Source: Bog-756 sp963727955
Lineage (GTDB): Bacteria; Actinomycetota; Acidimicrobiia; Acidimicrobiales; RAAP-2
DNA: 64,000 nucleotides
NCBI GenBank assembly: GCA_963727955.1
Contig: CAVSII010000001.1
Coordinates: forward strand, 62,001-126,000
Reading direction: 5' to 3'
Shown here: one piece after another, positions 17,934 through 26,618 of the stretch
How positions within the stretch are numbered: the first letter of the stretch is position 1
Layout of the letters: each line of letters opens with the position of its first letter
The notes under the pieces: generated by a model
Database searches by the model: none
Seen by the model: the letters and a program-made list of their open reading frames with translations, nothing else
Told to the model about the DNA's origin: nothing
Made by a program: the position numbers and the translations under genes

Positions 17934-18014
17934 GGCCCTGTGGTGCCTGGCCGACAGGTCGGCCCTGTGGCGCCTGGCCGACAGGTCGGCCCTGTGGTGT
18001 CCGGCCGACAGTTC
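17934..18014. repeat. Three tandem 27-bp units forming two hairpins
   Basis: Units begin at 17934, 17961 and 17988 and differ at only a few bases. Each junction creates a perfect 7-bp stem with a 2-nt loop (ggccgac-ag-gtcggcc) at 17949-17964 and 17976-17991. The array lies in the 114-bp gap between two co-directional genes, after the stop of the upstream one at 18020, so it could limit read-through or stabilise the upstream mRNA end. Confidence 0.85.
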
Positions 18015-18019
18015 CGGTA

Positions 18020-19597
18020 TCACCGGCCCGCCGGTCGAGCCAGCACCGGAGCGTCCCGACCGGTACCTCCGGTCCGGTGGTCGGAGCTCTGCCCGGCCCG
18101 CTCCTCGTGGTACTCCTCTTCGACATTGACCGCCCAGATGTCGTGTTGGGCGCCGTGGATGTTTTCCACGGTCAGCATGGCCGTGAACATGGAGTGGTCC
18201 TGGTTGTTGTACTTGTGCATGCCGTTACGTCCGACCAGGTGGAGGTTGGGCGCTTGTTCGGCCAGGTAGTCGGCCACCACGCCCACGTTGGCCTGGTAGG
18301 CGGTGTCGTAGTACGGGTACGCCTTGGGCACCCGGACGACGTAGCCGGCCTCGACCACCTGCGGATCGACCAGACCCAGCTGCTGGAGCTCCCGCTTGCC
18401 TCGCTCGATCAGCGCCTCGTCGGAACTCTCCCACAGCTCGTCCCCTTCGAAGACGAAGTACTCGAGGCCCAAGCAGGTCCGCCCGTCCTTGACCATGAAG
18501 GGGGACCACGAGCCGAAGTTCTGGATCCGGCCGACCTTCACCTCGCTCGAATGGATGTAGATCCAGTTGTCCGGGAACTCGCTGGCGCGGGGCACGACCA
18601 AGGCCACAGTGAGGAAGTCCCGGTAGAGGAGGCTCCGACCCGCCTGCAGCACGGCATCGGGTGGTGGGGGATCGATGGTGCCGACCAGGCCGTTCATCGG
18701 CATGGACGAGATGACGTGCGAGGCGGTCAGGGTCCGGAGCTCCCCGTCGGGGTTACGAACGGTGACGCCGGTGGCGCGACCCCCTTTGACGCTGACAGAG
18801 ACGGCTTCGGTCCCCATCAGCACCGTGCCACCTCTCCCTTCGACAAGGTCCCGGCATCGTTCCCACATCATCCCCGGCCCGAATTTAGGGTACTGGAACT
18901 CCTCGATGAGACTGGTGATCTGTTGCTGGTTGCGCTTGGGAGTGAGGGCGTTGAGTACCGCCTTGCCGAGGTCGAGATTCTTGATCCGCTGGGCGGCCCA
19001 GTCTGAGGGCATCTCGTTGACCGGTACACCCCAGACCTTCTCGGTGTAGGTCTTGAAGAAGGTCCGGTAGAGGCGCCATCCGAACCGGGCCACCAGCCAT
19101 CCCTCGTAGTTCGACTGGTCGCGGGGCGGTCTCACCCGCGACCGCAGATACGACATTCCACAGAGAAACGACTCCCACAGGCCCAGGTTCTTCAGGGCAT
19201 TGCCGGCTCGCAGGGGGTAGTCGTAGTACTTGCCCTCGTAGAAGATCCTGCTCATCCGCGGGCGCACCAGGAAGTCCTCCGGGGGCAGGATCTCGTGCCA
19301 CAGGTCCTCGACCGGCTTTACCTTGGTGAAAAAGCGGTGGCCCCCGATGTCGAATCGCCACCCATCGCGCTCGACGGTGCGGCTGATGCCCCCGACCACG
19401 TCGTCGGCCTCGACCACCACCACCGGGTCGCCCCGCTGGACCAGCTGGTAGGCCGCGGTGAGCCCGGCAGGACCGGCTCCGATGACAACGACGGGATCGG
19501 CCAGGAAGGCGCCGCCCGGGTGGGGGGCGCCTGTCCCGTTGGGGGCAACGTGTCCGGGGCGCGATCCTTCCGCCTCTGGATGGGTCGATTCCACCAT
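18020..19597 (-). CDS. UDP-galactopyranose-mutase-like FAD-dependent protein
   Basis: 525 residues. The N-terminal Rossmann motif VVVIGAGPAGLTAAYQL and the following acidic VVVVEADDVVGGISRT bind FAD. GWRFDIGGHRFFTKVKPVEDLW and EKVWGVPVNEMPSDWAAQRI match the protoporphyrinogen-oxidase / UDP-galactopyranose-mutase-like group often found in actinobacterial polysaccharide loci; NLHLVGRNGMHKYNNQDHSM closes the flavin site. It probably remodels a nucleotide or lipid-linked sugar, but true mutase activity is not shown by sequence. ATG 19597 is chosen although the frame is open upstream into the glycosyltransferase gene. Confidence 0.8.
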   Translation of the reverse strand: MVESTHPEAEGSRPGHVAPNGTGAPHPGGAFLADPVVVIGAGPAGLTAAYQLVQRGDPVVVVEADDVVGGISRTVERDGWRFDIGGHRFFTKVKPVEDLWHEILPPEDFLVRPRMSRIFYEGKYYDYPLRAGNALKNLGLWESFLCGMSYLRSRVRPPRDQSNYEGWLVARFGWRLYRTFFKTYTEKVWGVPVNEMPSDWAAQRIKNLDLGKAVLNALTPKRNQQQITSLIEEFQYPKFGPGMMWERCRDLVEGRGGTVLMGTEAVSVSVKGGRATGVTVRNPDGELRTLTASHVISSMPMNGLVGTIDPPPPDAVLQAGRSLLYRDFLTVALVVPRASEFPDNWIYIHSSEVKVGRIQNFGSWSPFMVKDGRTCLGLEYFVFEGDELWESSDEALIERGKRELQQLGLVDPQVVEAGYVVRVPKAYPYYDTAYQANVGVVADYLAEQAPNLHLVGRNGMHKYNNQDHSMFTAMLTVENIHGAQHDIWAVNVEEEYHEERAGQSSDHRTGGTGRDAPVLARPAGR

Positions 19598-19686
19598 GGT
19601 GGGACCATCGGCACTTCGGATGGGGAGCCTTAGCGCTCGGCGCCTACCGCCGGTTCTCCAGGCTACGGCCCCCGGGGCGGCGTGGG

Positions 19687-20745
19687 CTACGAGGCCGGCC
19701 GGCGTCGGGCCCCTGTGGCCTCCACGAGGTCGTCGTAGAGATCCTCGAGCCGATCGACGTGGGTCGACAGCGAGTACATCTCCCGCTGTCGACGTCGGAG
19801 GTCCTGGCCCATCCGCAGACGCATGGGCCGGCTCGCCCCGAGCTCGGCCAGGGCCTCTCCCGCCCCCTTCGGGTCGTCCGATGTGAACAAGACGCCACTG
19901 TCGGCCACCGTTTCGAGGTGTCCGCCGCCCCGGGCCGCCACCACCGGGATCCCGTGGGCCATGGCCTCGACCACCGACAGCCCGAAGGGCTCCTCCGGCG
20001 CAGGGGCCAGGAGGATCGATGCCCGGGCCAGCAGGTCGTCGGTGGCGGTCACCTGGCCCAGGAAGTCGACACTGTCGCCGGAGCCGAGGTCGCGGGCCAA
20101 CTGGGCCAGCGACCCTCGGAGGCCGCCGGTGCCGGCTACCAGCAGTCGCCACCCGTGGTGGTCGAGTCCGCTGGCCGACCAGGCACGGATGCCCACCTCG
20201 GGGGCCTTCTCGCTGTCGAGGCGCTGGAGCATGAGAACGGCCGGCGATTCCAGCGGGGCCTGGGGACGGTCGGGAACACCGTTGGGGATGAGGACAGACG
20301 GCGTGCCGATGGAGTCGGCGACGAATCGGCTGATGGCGATGTCTCGAGCGATACCTCGGCTGGTGATGCGGCTCAGGGCCCGATTGAGGGCACTCGAGCC
20401 GCGATCCCGAGCGAAGTGGCGGGTGGCGACCCGAGGCGCCCGGTGCCAGGGACGGGCCAGCCAGGCCGCCCCTTCGGCCGAGGTCATGTGCACATGGACG
20501 ATGTCCGGTCGGCCCGAGCGGGTCAGGGCAGCGGCGGCGGCGAGAAGGGAGTCGGCGGAGCGGCCGGGAACGTCATCGTGGAGCTCGGTGCGCATGCGGA
20601 CCGAGTCCCCCCCGATGGCCGTCACCCGATGGCCGCGGGCGGCCAGCTCGTTGACCACCTGGCACACGTAACGCTCGACGCCGGCAAAGGCGTCGGTGAC
20701 CACCACATGGACGACGGTGAGCGGTTGGCGCCCCGCCGACTTCAT
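19687..20745 (-). CDS. Glycosyltransferase family 4
   Basis: 352 residues with the GT-B layout. The N-terminal domain has VVHVVVTDAFAGVERYVCQVVNELAARGH (acceptor side) and IVHVHMTSAEGAAWLARP. The C-terminal donor domain shows VLMLQRLDSEKAPEVGIRAW, LLVAGTGGLRGSLAQLA, then the EX7E motif in EEPFGLSVVEAMAHGIPVVA. It should transfer a sugar to a lipid-linked acceptor in the cytoplasm. Its ATG overlaps the stop of the upstream GT2 gene (ATGA, 20742-20745), indicating translational coupling. Confidence 0.88.
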   Translation of the reverse strand: MKSAGRQPLTVVHVVVTDAFAGVERYVCQVVNELAARGHRVTAIGGDSVRMRTELHDDVPGRSADSLLAAAAALTRSGRPDIVHVHMTSAEGAAWLARPWHRAPRVATRHFARDRGSSALNRALSRITSRGIARDIAISRFVADSIGTPSVLIPNGVPDRPQAPLESPAVLMLQRLDSEKAPEVGIRAWSASGLDHHGWRLLVAGTGGLRGSLAQLARDLGSGDSVDFLGQVTATDDLLARASILLAPAPEEPFGLSVVEAMAHGIPVVAARGGGHLETVADSGVLFTSDDPKGAGEALAELGASRPMRLRMGQDLRRRQREMYSLSTHVDRLEDLYDDLVEATGARRRPAS

Positions 20746-21662
20746 GTGCGCGACTCGACCAGGCACGGACCCTGACGATAGAGATGGAACCGGAGGGCCG
20801 CCTCCCGACCTCGTTGCCCCGGTAGGACGACGGCCCGGATGAAAGCCCCTGCCATCGTCCCCGTGCGGTAGACCTCCCAACCCAAGCGTCCATGGTGTTT
20901 GCGGATGTAGCGCTCCTGAGAGGCGTGGAAGTGGACGCGGCGCCGATCCGCGCTCCCGCCGGTTCCGGCGCCGATGTGGGTAGCCGTCACCTCGTGGCAA
21001 CAGGCCATCCGCCAGCCGCCCTCGAAGGCCCGGCGTTGCCAGTCCGTCTCCTCGGCATAGAGGAAGAATTCCTCGTCGAAACCGCCCACCTGGGCCAATG
21101 CCGATGCTCGAACGAGCAGGACCGAACCGATCATGAAGTCCTCCCTGCGGCGAAGACCGCTGAGCCCGACGGCGTCCACCCAGGCTCCGACCGGGGTGGG
21201 GAAGGGCCAGCCCACACGCGAGGGCGCGGCGCTGATCGGCTCGATCTGCCTGGGGGCCACGCAGGCCAGGTCACTCCTCCCGTGGAGGCAGCGGTGGAGC
21301 AAACGCACTCCCTCCGGCGAGATGATGGCATCCGGATTGAGCAGGAGAACGTCGGCGGCGGCACGTCGGCGGTGGGCCAGTCCCCGGTTGACTCCTGCGG
21401 CGAAACCGAGGTTGATCCCCGGATCGACGTAGTTGGCCCCGCGGCCCTCGGTGATGGCTCGAACCTCGGCATCCGAGGCGTTGTCCACGACGACCACCGG
21501 GAATTGGCCGGCCAGAGCATTCAGGCATGTTTCGAGCAGCTCCGGTGCTCCGAAGGCCACCACGATGACCTCGACGCCTGAGTCGTCGTCGGGGACCGGA
21601 CCGTTCGAGTCCTCACCGCCGGAGCGCGTTGGGTCAGAGGGCAGCACGGGCCGACCGGTCAA
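20742..21662 (-). CDS. Glycosyltransferase family 2
   Basis: 306 residues with the GT-A fold. VEVIVVAFGAPELLETCLNAL and VVVVDNASDAEVR form the nucleotide-sugar site; LLLNPDAIISPEGV carries the Asp-x-Asp-like metal site, and FDEEFFLYAEETDWQRRAFEGG matches the rhamnosyltransferase-like subgroup with its catalytic Glu/Asp. The TTG at 21662 is weak and a GTG at 21647 is an alternative; the first 25 residues are not conserved in type. It shares a 4-bp overlap with the downstream GT4. Confidence 0.85.
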   Translation of the reverse strand: MTGRPVLPSDPTRSGGEDSNGPVPDDDSGVEVIVVAFGAPELLETCLNALAGQFPVVVVDNASDAEVRAITEGRGANYVDPGINLGFAAGVNRGLAHRRRAAADVLLLNPDAIISPEGVRLLHRCLHGRSDLACVAPRQIEPISAAPSRVGWPFPTPVGAWVDAVGLSGLRRREDFMIGSVLLVRASALAQVGGFDEEFFLYAEETDWQRRAFEGGWRMACCHEVTATHIGAGTGGSADRRRVHFHASQERYIRKHHGRLGWEVYRTGTMAGAFIRAVVLPGQRGREAALRFHLYRQGPCLVESRT

Positions 21663-21780
21663 CGTGTGGTGGCGTCGAAACCGGGCCGTTCCGCCTCGGC
21701 TTCCGCGGCGAAGGGACCGGTGGGGGAGAAAGCCGTAGCTGAAAGGCGGGTGATTGAGTCACCGCCCGGAGGAAAAAGCG

Positions 21781-23397
21781 TCACTGCTTGTAGTGATAGG
21801 CGCGGTAGGAGTCGACCGACGTGCGCTTGACCCGGTTGATGGCGATCCCCAGCACGTGGCAGTGGGTCGTCTCCAGACGGCGAACGGTCCGCTCCAGGTC
21901 GCCCCGATCGGTCTTGTTTTCGGAGGCCACCACCACGGCGTTGCGGGCCATGCTCCCGATGATGGCGGTGTCGGGAGCGGAAAGGATGGGCGGCGTGTCG
22001 AGCAGGATGATGTCAGCCAGCAGCGGGAGCTGGTCGAGGACCGGCTGCATCCCGGGGCTTCCGAACAGTTCGCTCGGATTGTCGAGCTTGGTGCCGGCGG
22101 GAAGGATCTGCAGTCCCCAGATCCCCGTCTCGACCAGCAGCGAGCTGGCCGATGGTTGATCGGGCACCGGTCCCATGTCCCGTCGGCCACGGTTCGGCAT
22201 CCGCTGGCTGCCACGGCCACTGCGGTCGTCGTTCTTGTCGGAATGCTCACGGTCGTCGTGCCCGAGGAAGCGATCGTCGCCCTCGGGTTTCTTCCAGTTG
22301 GCCCGGATGAGGTCGGCCAGTCCGGCCCGGCCATCGACCTCGAGCCCGAAGATCTCCTCCAGCCTGGGCCGGCGGAAGTCGGCGGAGACGACGATGACCT
22401 TGCTGCCGCTCATCGCCCAGGCCGCTGCCAGATTGGCCGTCACGAACGTCTTGCCGTCCCCCGGTTCGGGACTGGTGACCACGATGAGGGGACACGGCGT
22501 CTCGTCGAGGAGAACCCGCAAGCTGGTCCTCAGCTCCCGCACCGACTCGGCCATCGGGGATTGGGGTGCCTGGACCATGGCGATGGACACCGAGCCGTTC
22601 CGCACCTCGTTGTCCTCCGGGAGCTCGGCCAGGATGGGCGATTCGGTCACCGATTCGATGTCCGGCTTGGTGCGGAGGCGGGTGTCGAACTGTTCGCGAG
22701 TGAGAGCCAGCCCGCAGCCGACCAGGAGACCGGCCACCAGGCCGATCAGCCCCAACTTGCTCTTGCTCAATCCCGCCGGTGCTCCGGGCAGGGAGGCGGC
22801 CACCTGGATGGTGGCGTAGGGCTGACCGAGGGAGATCGTGTCCTTTTCGGCCTGGAGCGAGCCGTAAGTCGTGGTGAGGGCGGCAATCTGGGCGGTGGTC
22901 AGAGCCGTCGGGGGCTGCTGAGCCTGCAGAGTCTGGATCTGGCTCTCCACACCGGCCGACAGCGTGTTGATCTTGTTGATCTGGATCTGGATGAGATCCT
23001 GGGTCTGATCCACGTAGGCCTGCGAATAGGCCTCGGCTACCGCCTTGGCCTCTTCCGGAGTGGAGCCTGTGGCGGTGATGGTCAGAGCGCCGGTGGTCGG
23101 GTCGACCGTCCCGGTGACGGAGTCGGTGACCGCCGTGACGTCTGGATTCTTGAGCAATTTGGCCGCCTCGATCTGGACGGCGGTGCTGCTCAGGAACTGT
23201 GCCGGGTCAGGAAGTGTCACCGCCGTGGCCGACTGACTGGTCGAACTAGGCGCATTGATCTGGACCAGGGCTGACGACTGATAGCTCGGGGTGCGGACCT
23301 TGGTGTAGCCGATGGCGGCGACCACGGCCACGACGGCGCAGATGGCGATAGTGAGGCGCCGGCGCCACAGGGTCGCCACGAAGTCAGCGAAGGTCAC
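21781..23397 (-). CDS. Wzc-type polysaccharide co-polymerase / tyrosine autokinase
   Basis: 538 residues fusing two modules. Residues 1-235 are a Wzz chain-length domain between two membrane helices (IAICAVVAVVAAIGYTKV and KLGLIGLVAGLLVGCGLAL). From about 260 is a BY-kinase: Walker A SPEPGDGKTFVTANLA with Lys316, Walker A' VVVSADFRRPRLEE and Walker B ADIILLDTPPIL. The tail YRAYHYKQ has the tyrosine cluster that is autophosphorylated. Unusually, a charged 50-residue insertion (about 380-430, rich in Asp, Arg and Gly) interrupts the kinase between the Walker A' region and LLVETGIWGLQILPAG. A tyrosine phosphatase gene at 33161 is its likely partner. Confidence 0.9.
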   Translation of the reverse strand: MTFADFVATLWRRRLTIAICAVVAVVAAIGYTKVRTPSYQSSALVQINAPSSTSQSATAVTLPDPAQFLSSTAVQIEAAKLLKNPDVTAVTDSVTGTVDPTTGALTITATGSTPEEAKAVAEAYSQAYVDQTQDLIQIQINKINTLSAGVESQIQTLQAQQPPTALTTAQIAALTTTYGSLQAEKDTISLGQPYATIQVAASLPGAPAGLSKSKLGLIGLVAGLLVGCGLALTREQFDTRLRTKPDIESVTESPILAELPEDNEVRNGSVSIAMVQAPQSPMAESVRELRTSLRVLLDETPCPLIVVTSPEPGDGKTFVTANLAAAWAMSGSKVIVVSADFRRPRLEEIFGLEVDGRAGLADLIRANWKKPEGDDRFLGHDDREHSDKNDDRSGRGSQRMPNRGRRDMGPVPDQPSASSLLVETGIWGLQILPAGTKLDNPSELFGSPGMQPVLDQLPLLADIILLDTPPILSAPDTAIIGSMARNAVVVASENKTDRGDLERTVRRLETTHCHVLGIAINRVKRTSVDSYRAYHYKQ

Positions 23398-23786
23398 CAG
23401 ACTGCCCCTCGTCGAGCCGTATCCATGTGGTGAGGATAGGGCCTACTGTGACCGGTGGGTGGCGGAATGTGGACGCCGAGCGTCCGGCGCCCGTGCTGGT
23501 TGCAACCGTCGGTCGCCACCCGGGGAGACCGGGGTGGGCAGAGGTGGCGCTCATGGTGTTGTCACCCGGGCTCTGTGGTGCCATTCCGTCCCTCGTCGAT
23601 CCTCCGATCCCGCGGCCCGAGCGCAGGCGGTCCGGCGTGCCTGGGATCATGTGTAGCGTCGACACCGCGCCCTCAGTTCTTGAGAGACAATTGCCGAAGA
23701 CAGGAGAGTGCACCGACGGGCCACTATCCTTTGGAGCCTGCCATCACAGGAGGCCGAGGTCAGATGACCGAAGGCAAGGCCCCACC
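23398..23786. promoter_or_regulatory. Divergent intergenic region, kinase / ligase-like genes
   Basis: About 390 bp between the autokinase (minus) and the O-antigen-ligase-like gene (plus). I see no gene with coding character except a possible 8-codon frame, ATG at 23764 with gaggtcag in front, whose TGA overlaps the ATG of the ligase-like gene (ATGA, 23787-23790). TATCCT near 23725 could be a -10 for the plus strand, but no -35 fits. Confidence 0.4.
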
Positions 23787-25319
23787 ATGACCCGGTTTGC
23801 CCGATCCCGACCGGGCCGGTCGGATCCCGGCGGTGAGGACACCGAGAGCACCGAAGACGTCGAACTGTACGACGTCAGGCTGACGCGCAGGGTCAAAAAA
23901 CGACGCAGCGTCAGGCGGTGGAGCGGCGTCGGGCACTGGCGCAGGGCGGTGACAAGCGGGGTCTTCTGGGTGGCCACGGTGGGATTGGCGGGCGTCGTCG
24001 GGATGGCCGTGGCCGGGCAGCGCCGCATCGGACTGGCGCTGGCGGCCGTGGTGCTGGTGGTGGGGATCTTCGCCAGCGACCCCATCCTGCTGGTGGTCAT
24101 CGCCCTGCCCGGTTCGATCCTCATCGAGCGCCTGGGGGGAAGCACCAACTTCAGCGCCGGCGATCTGATCGTCTTCGTTGGCGGCGCGGTGAGCCTCTTC
24201 CATGTCCGGTGGAAGGAGGCCACCTATCTCCGCCAGTTCCTGCAGGGTGTGATCTGGTACGAGGCCGTGCTCATCATCATCGTGATCGCCAATCCGAACC
24301 GCTACGACGTCGTCGAGTGGTTCCACCGCTTCTCGTATCTGGGGGCGACGGTCTTGTGTGGGTGGGTCATCGCCAGCTCGGACCGCGTCCGGCAGGCATT
24401 CCGGCTCTTCCTGCTCGTCGCCTCGATTCTGGCCGTCATGGCCATCGAGCACTCCGTGACCGGCCATTTCCATCCGGCTCAATGGGGGGGATACCAGAAG
24501 AACACCATCGGAGCGGTGATGTGGGTGGCCGTCGTCGTCGCCCAGGTCAATCCCTCGTGGACAGGCGTCAGTCGGATGGAAGCGCGGGTGAGCAAGTACC
24601 TGTGCCTCCTCGGCCTCCTGTCATGCCAGTCACGTCAAGCCGGCATTGTCATGGTTTTGGCCCTGGTGATCGCCTTCTTGCGCAACCCCCATCTCCGTGC
24701 CCGGTCGAAGCTCATCGTCGTGGGCTGCATCCCCGTGGTCTATTTGGTGTACAACAGCTTCGCCACAGCGGCCAGAAACGACCCGAGGTTCAACTCGGTG
24801 GCCATCCGGGAGAATCAGTACACCCTGGCCATCCATGTCTGGCACCTGGCCCCGATCCTGGGTGAGGGGATGCGCTTCTACAACCTTCCCCAGTGGCTGT
24901 ACGTCACCGATCCGCCCAACGTGCTGTACGACAATCTGGCTTCGACCGGCATCATCGGATCCTTGGCTTTCTTCTACCTGGTCTGGATCACGGTCAGGAC
25001 GATGCTCCGACTCCCGTACGCCATCGGCACGCTGGGGCTGGCTGTCCTGGTCAGCCATTACGTCGACGGATTGTTCGACATCTTCTGGATCGGAGCCATG
25101 TACGGGACCCCCTACATCATCTGCGGCGTCTGTCTGGGTCTGGCTGACCGCGAACTGCACGAGCGAAGACCGGAGGACCTACGGGTGGACGAGGGCACCG
25201 GCAGGCGCGGGGTCGGGCTTTCGACCCCGAGGCGATCAGCGGGTCTGCCCGGAAGTTCGCTCCGCCAGACGACATCGCGCCTGGCCCAGGCCGCCTCCCG
25301 GCTCCTTCCCGCTTACTGA
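23787..25319 (+). CDS. O-antigen ligase / polymerase-like membrane protein
   Basis: 510 residues. A basic cytoplasmic N-terminus of about 70 residues precedes 10-12 membrane segments. The long outside loop (about residues 320-390: NDPRFNSVAIRENQYTLAIHVW, LGEGMRFYNLPQWLYVTDPPNVLYDNLAS) has the features of the Wzy_C/WaaL loop, in which Arg and His residues handle the polyprenyl-linked glycan. It would either polymerise repeat units or ligate the finished chain to a cell-surface acceptor. The ATG at 23787 is supported by overlap with the upstream 8-codon frame. Confidence 0.78.
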   Translation: MTRFARSRPGRSDPGGEDTESTEDVELYDVRLTRRVKKRRSVRRWSGVGHWRRAVTSGVFWVATVGLAGVVGMAVAGQRRIGLALAAVVLVVGIFASDPILLVVIALPGSILIERLGGSTNFSAGDLIVFVGGAVSLFHVRWKEATYLRQFLQGVIWYEAVLIIIVIANPNRYDVVEWFHRFSYLGATVLCGWVIASSDRVRQAFRLFLLVASILAVMAIEHSVTGHFHPAQWGGYQKNTIGAVMWVAVVVAQVNPSWTGVSRMEARVSKYLCLLGLLSCQSRQAGIVMVLALVIAFLRNPHLRARSKLIVVGCIPVVYLVYNSFATAARNDPRFNSVAIRENQYTLAIHVWHLAPILGEGMRFYNLPQWLYVTDPPNVLYDNLASTGIIGSLAFFYLVWITVRTMLRLPYAIGTLGLAVLVSHYVDGLFDIFWIGAMYGTPYIICGVCLGLADRELHERRPEDLRVDEGTGRRGVGLSTPRRSAGLPGSSLRQTTSRLAQAASRLLPAY

Positions 25320-25523
25320 GCCGACCCACCCCACCCCGACTTCAACCCCGACCCACCCCGACTCGGACCGACTTCCACCCCGAGCACCGACCTACGGGAG
25401 GCGATCGCACCGGGTCCATAACCTCCCCCCGGCCGCCGTTCTGCCACCGACCGACTGGCCGGGGAGCGCGTGAGGTAGCGGGCGAGTGCTTCAGATTGGC
25501 CGTACCGATGCCGAAAAGAGAGC
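25320..25523. other. Intergenic, Pro-codon-like CCCCGAC repeats, no gene seen
   Basis: The region opens with several imperfect copies of acccaccccgac, an imperfect tandem repeat at 25321-25385. I find no convincing promoter or RNA gene in it. Confidence 0.4.
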
Positions 25524-26594
25524 GTGGCGTCGGAACAGAGGGATGCGCTCCATCCGCTGGCTCCAAGGCGCGCCCGCCGGCCGGCCTCTGCCTGCGCACT
25601 ACTGACACCGGGGTCTGAGGCCCCGCCGCCGCCATGGCCCGAATTGACCGGTTCATTGCCAGACACACCCCGGTCGAGGCCCCACCGCCGGCCCATCGTT
25701 GTTCCCGCCGCCCTCCTAGCCGATCTCCATGACCCCCGACTGATCCTCTCCGACCACTACATCGGCCGTGACCGGCGAGGTGTCGGCCCCGTCGACAACC
25801 TCATCGATGACAGCACAATCCGGACAGCGCCGGGGGTCGTCGCCCCGGCCCGGGCCCGCCGGGAGGTTCCGAGCCCGTCCACTTGCGCAGAGCCCCTGTC
25901 ACTGGGTACGGCGGAGCTGCCTCAGCCATGGCCAGCCGCCCCGGTGGGCCGCACGGCATCCCGTCGGTCAGCCTCCCGGCGGATGTTGGACATTCTGGCC
26001 ATCCTCGCCATCGTGGTGGCCACAGTGGTCCCGCTCGCTCTGATCGGCTCCCATGCCGCTGGTCAGACAGTGCCGGCCGGCAATGGTCACAGAAAGGCGG
26101 CCAGCGCCCTCGGCGCTCCTGTCCGTCCCGGTGGCGGTGGAAGAGTGGCCCGCCAGCGTCGGCTCCGCTCGACCCCGGCCCGCTCGACCCCGGCCCGCTC
26201 GACAGGGCGCGGCAAAACTCACATCCCCGGCTCCACTGGCACGGCTGTCGAACTGTCGGCGGGTCCGTGTGCACGGGGCCAGGCTCTCGCCTCCGGTGCC
26301 GGGTGCGCCTCCATCCACAGTGCCGCCCTCCGCAGCCAGACCGCCGTCCAGACGCAGGGCGCCCGCCGGGGCCAGGCTGCCATCCGGAGCCAGAAGGCGG
26401 CAGCCCGAAGCCAGGCGCGAAAGGCCCGACGGGCGGCGCGGGCCGTGCTGAGGACGGAGCGCCGGGCCACCCGCACCGGTCAGCCCGGGTCCCACAGGAC
26501 CCCGAGGACCCTGACCGGGGACTCCGACCTTTCCGGGCCGCCGGCCCGCTACACGGGGGTGTGGGACCTGACGGCCTCGGCCCCTTCAGGTTGA
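25524..26594 (+). CDS. Membrane-anchored protein, paralogue of the next gene's N-terminus
   Basis: 356 residues. The N-terminus is Pro/Arg-rich; near residue 75 it has LADLHDPRLILSDHYIGRDRRGVG, strikingly like the segment DPELVVSPGYIGHERRAPG of the following gene. One membrane helix follows (MLDILAILAIVVATVVPLALIG, about 155-175), then a basic, Ser/Ala/Arg-rich outside region with a RSTPA repeat and QKAAARSQARKARRAARAV. No enzymatic domain is visible. The GTG start is uncertain. The shared motif in the same position relative to the helix argues that the frame is real. Confidence 0.5.
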   Translation: MASEQRDALHPLAPRRARRPASACALLTPGSEAPPPPWPELTGSLPDTPRSRPHRRPIVVPAALLADLHDPRLILSDHYIGRDRRGVGPVDNLIDDSTIRTAPGVVAPARARREVPSPSTCAEPLSLGTAELPQPWPAAPVGRTASRRSASRRMLDILAILAIVVATVVPLALIGSHAAGQTVPAGNGHRKAASALGAPVRPGGGGRVARQRRLRSTPARSTPARSTGRGKTHIPGSTGTAVELSAGPCARGQALASGAGCASIHSAALRSQTAVQTQGARRGQAAIRSQKAAARSQARKARRAARAVLRTERRATRTGQPGSHRTPRTLTGDSDLSGPPARYTGVWDLTASAPSG

Positions 26595-26618
26595 GCTCGA
26601 ACCTGCCGATCTAGCGCT

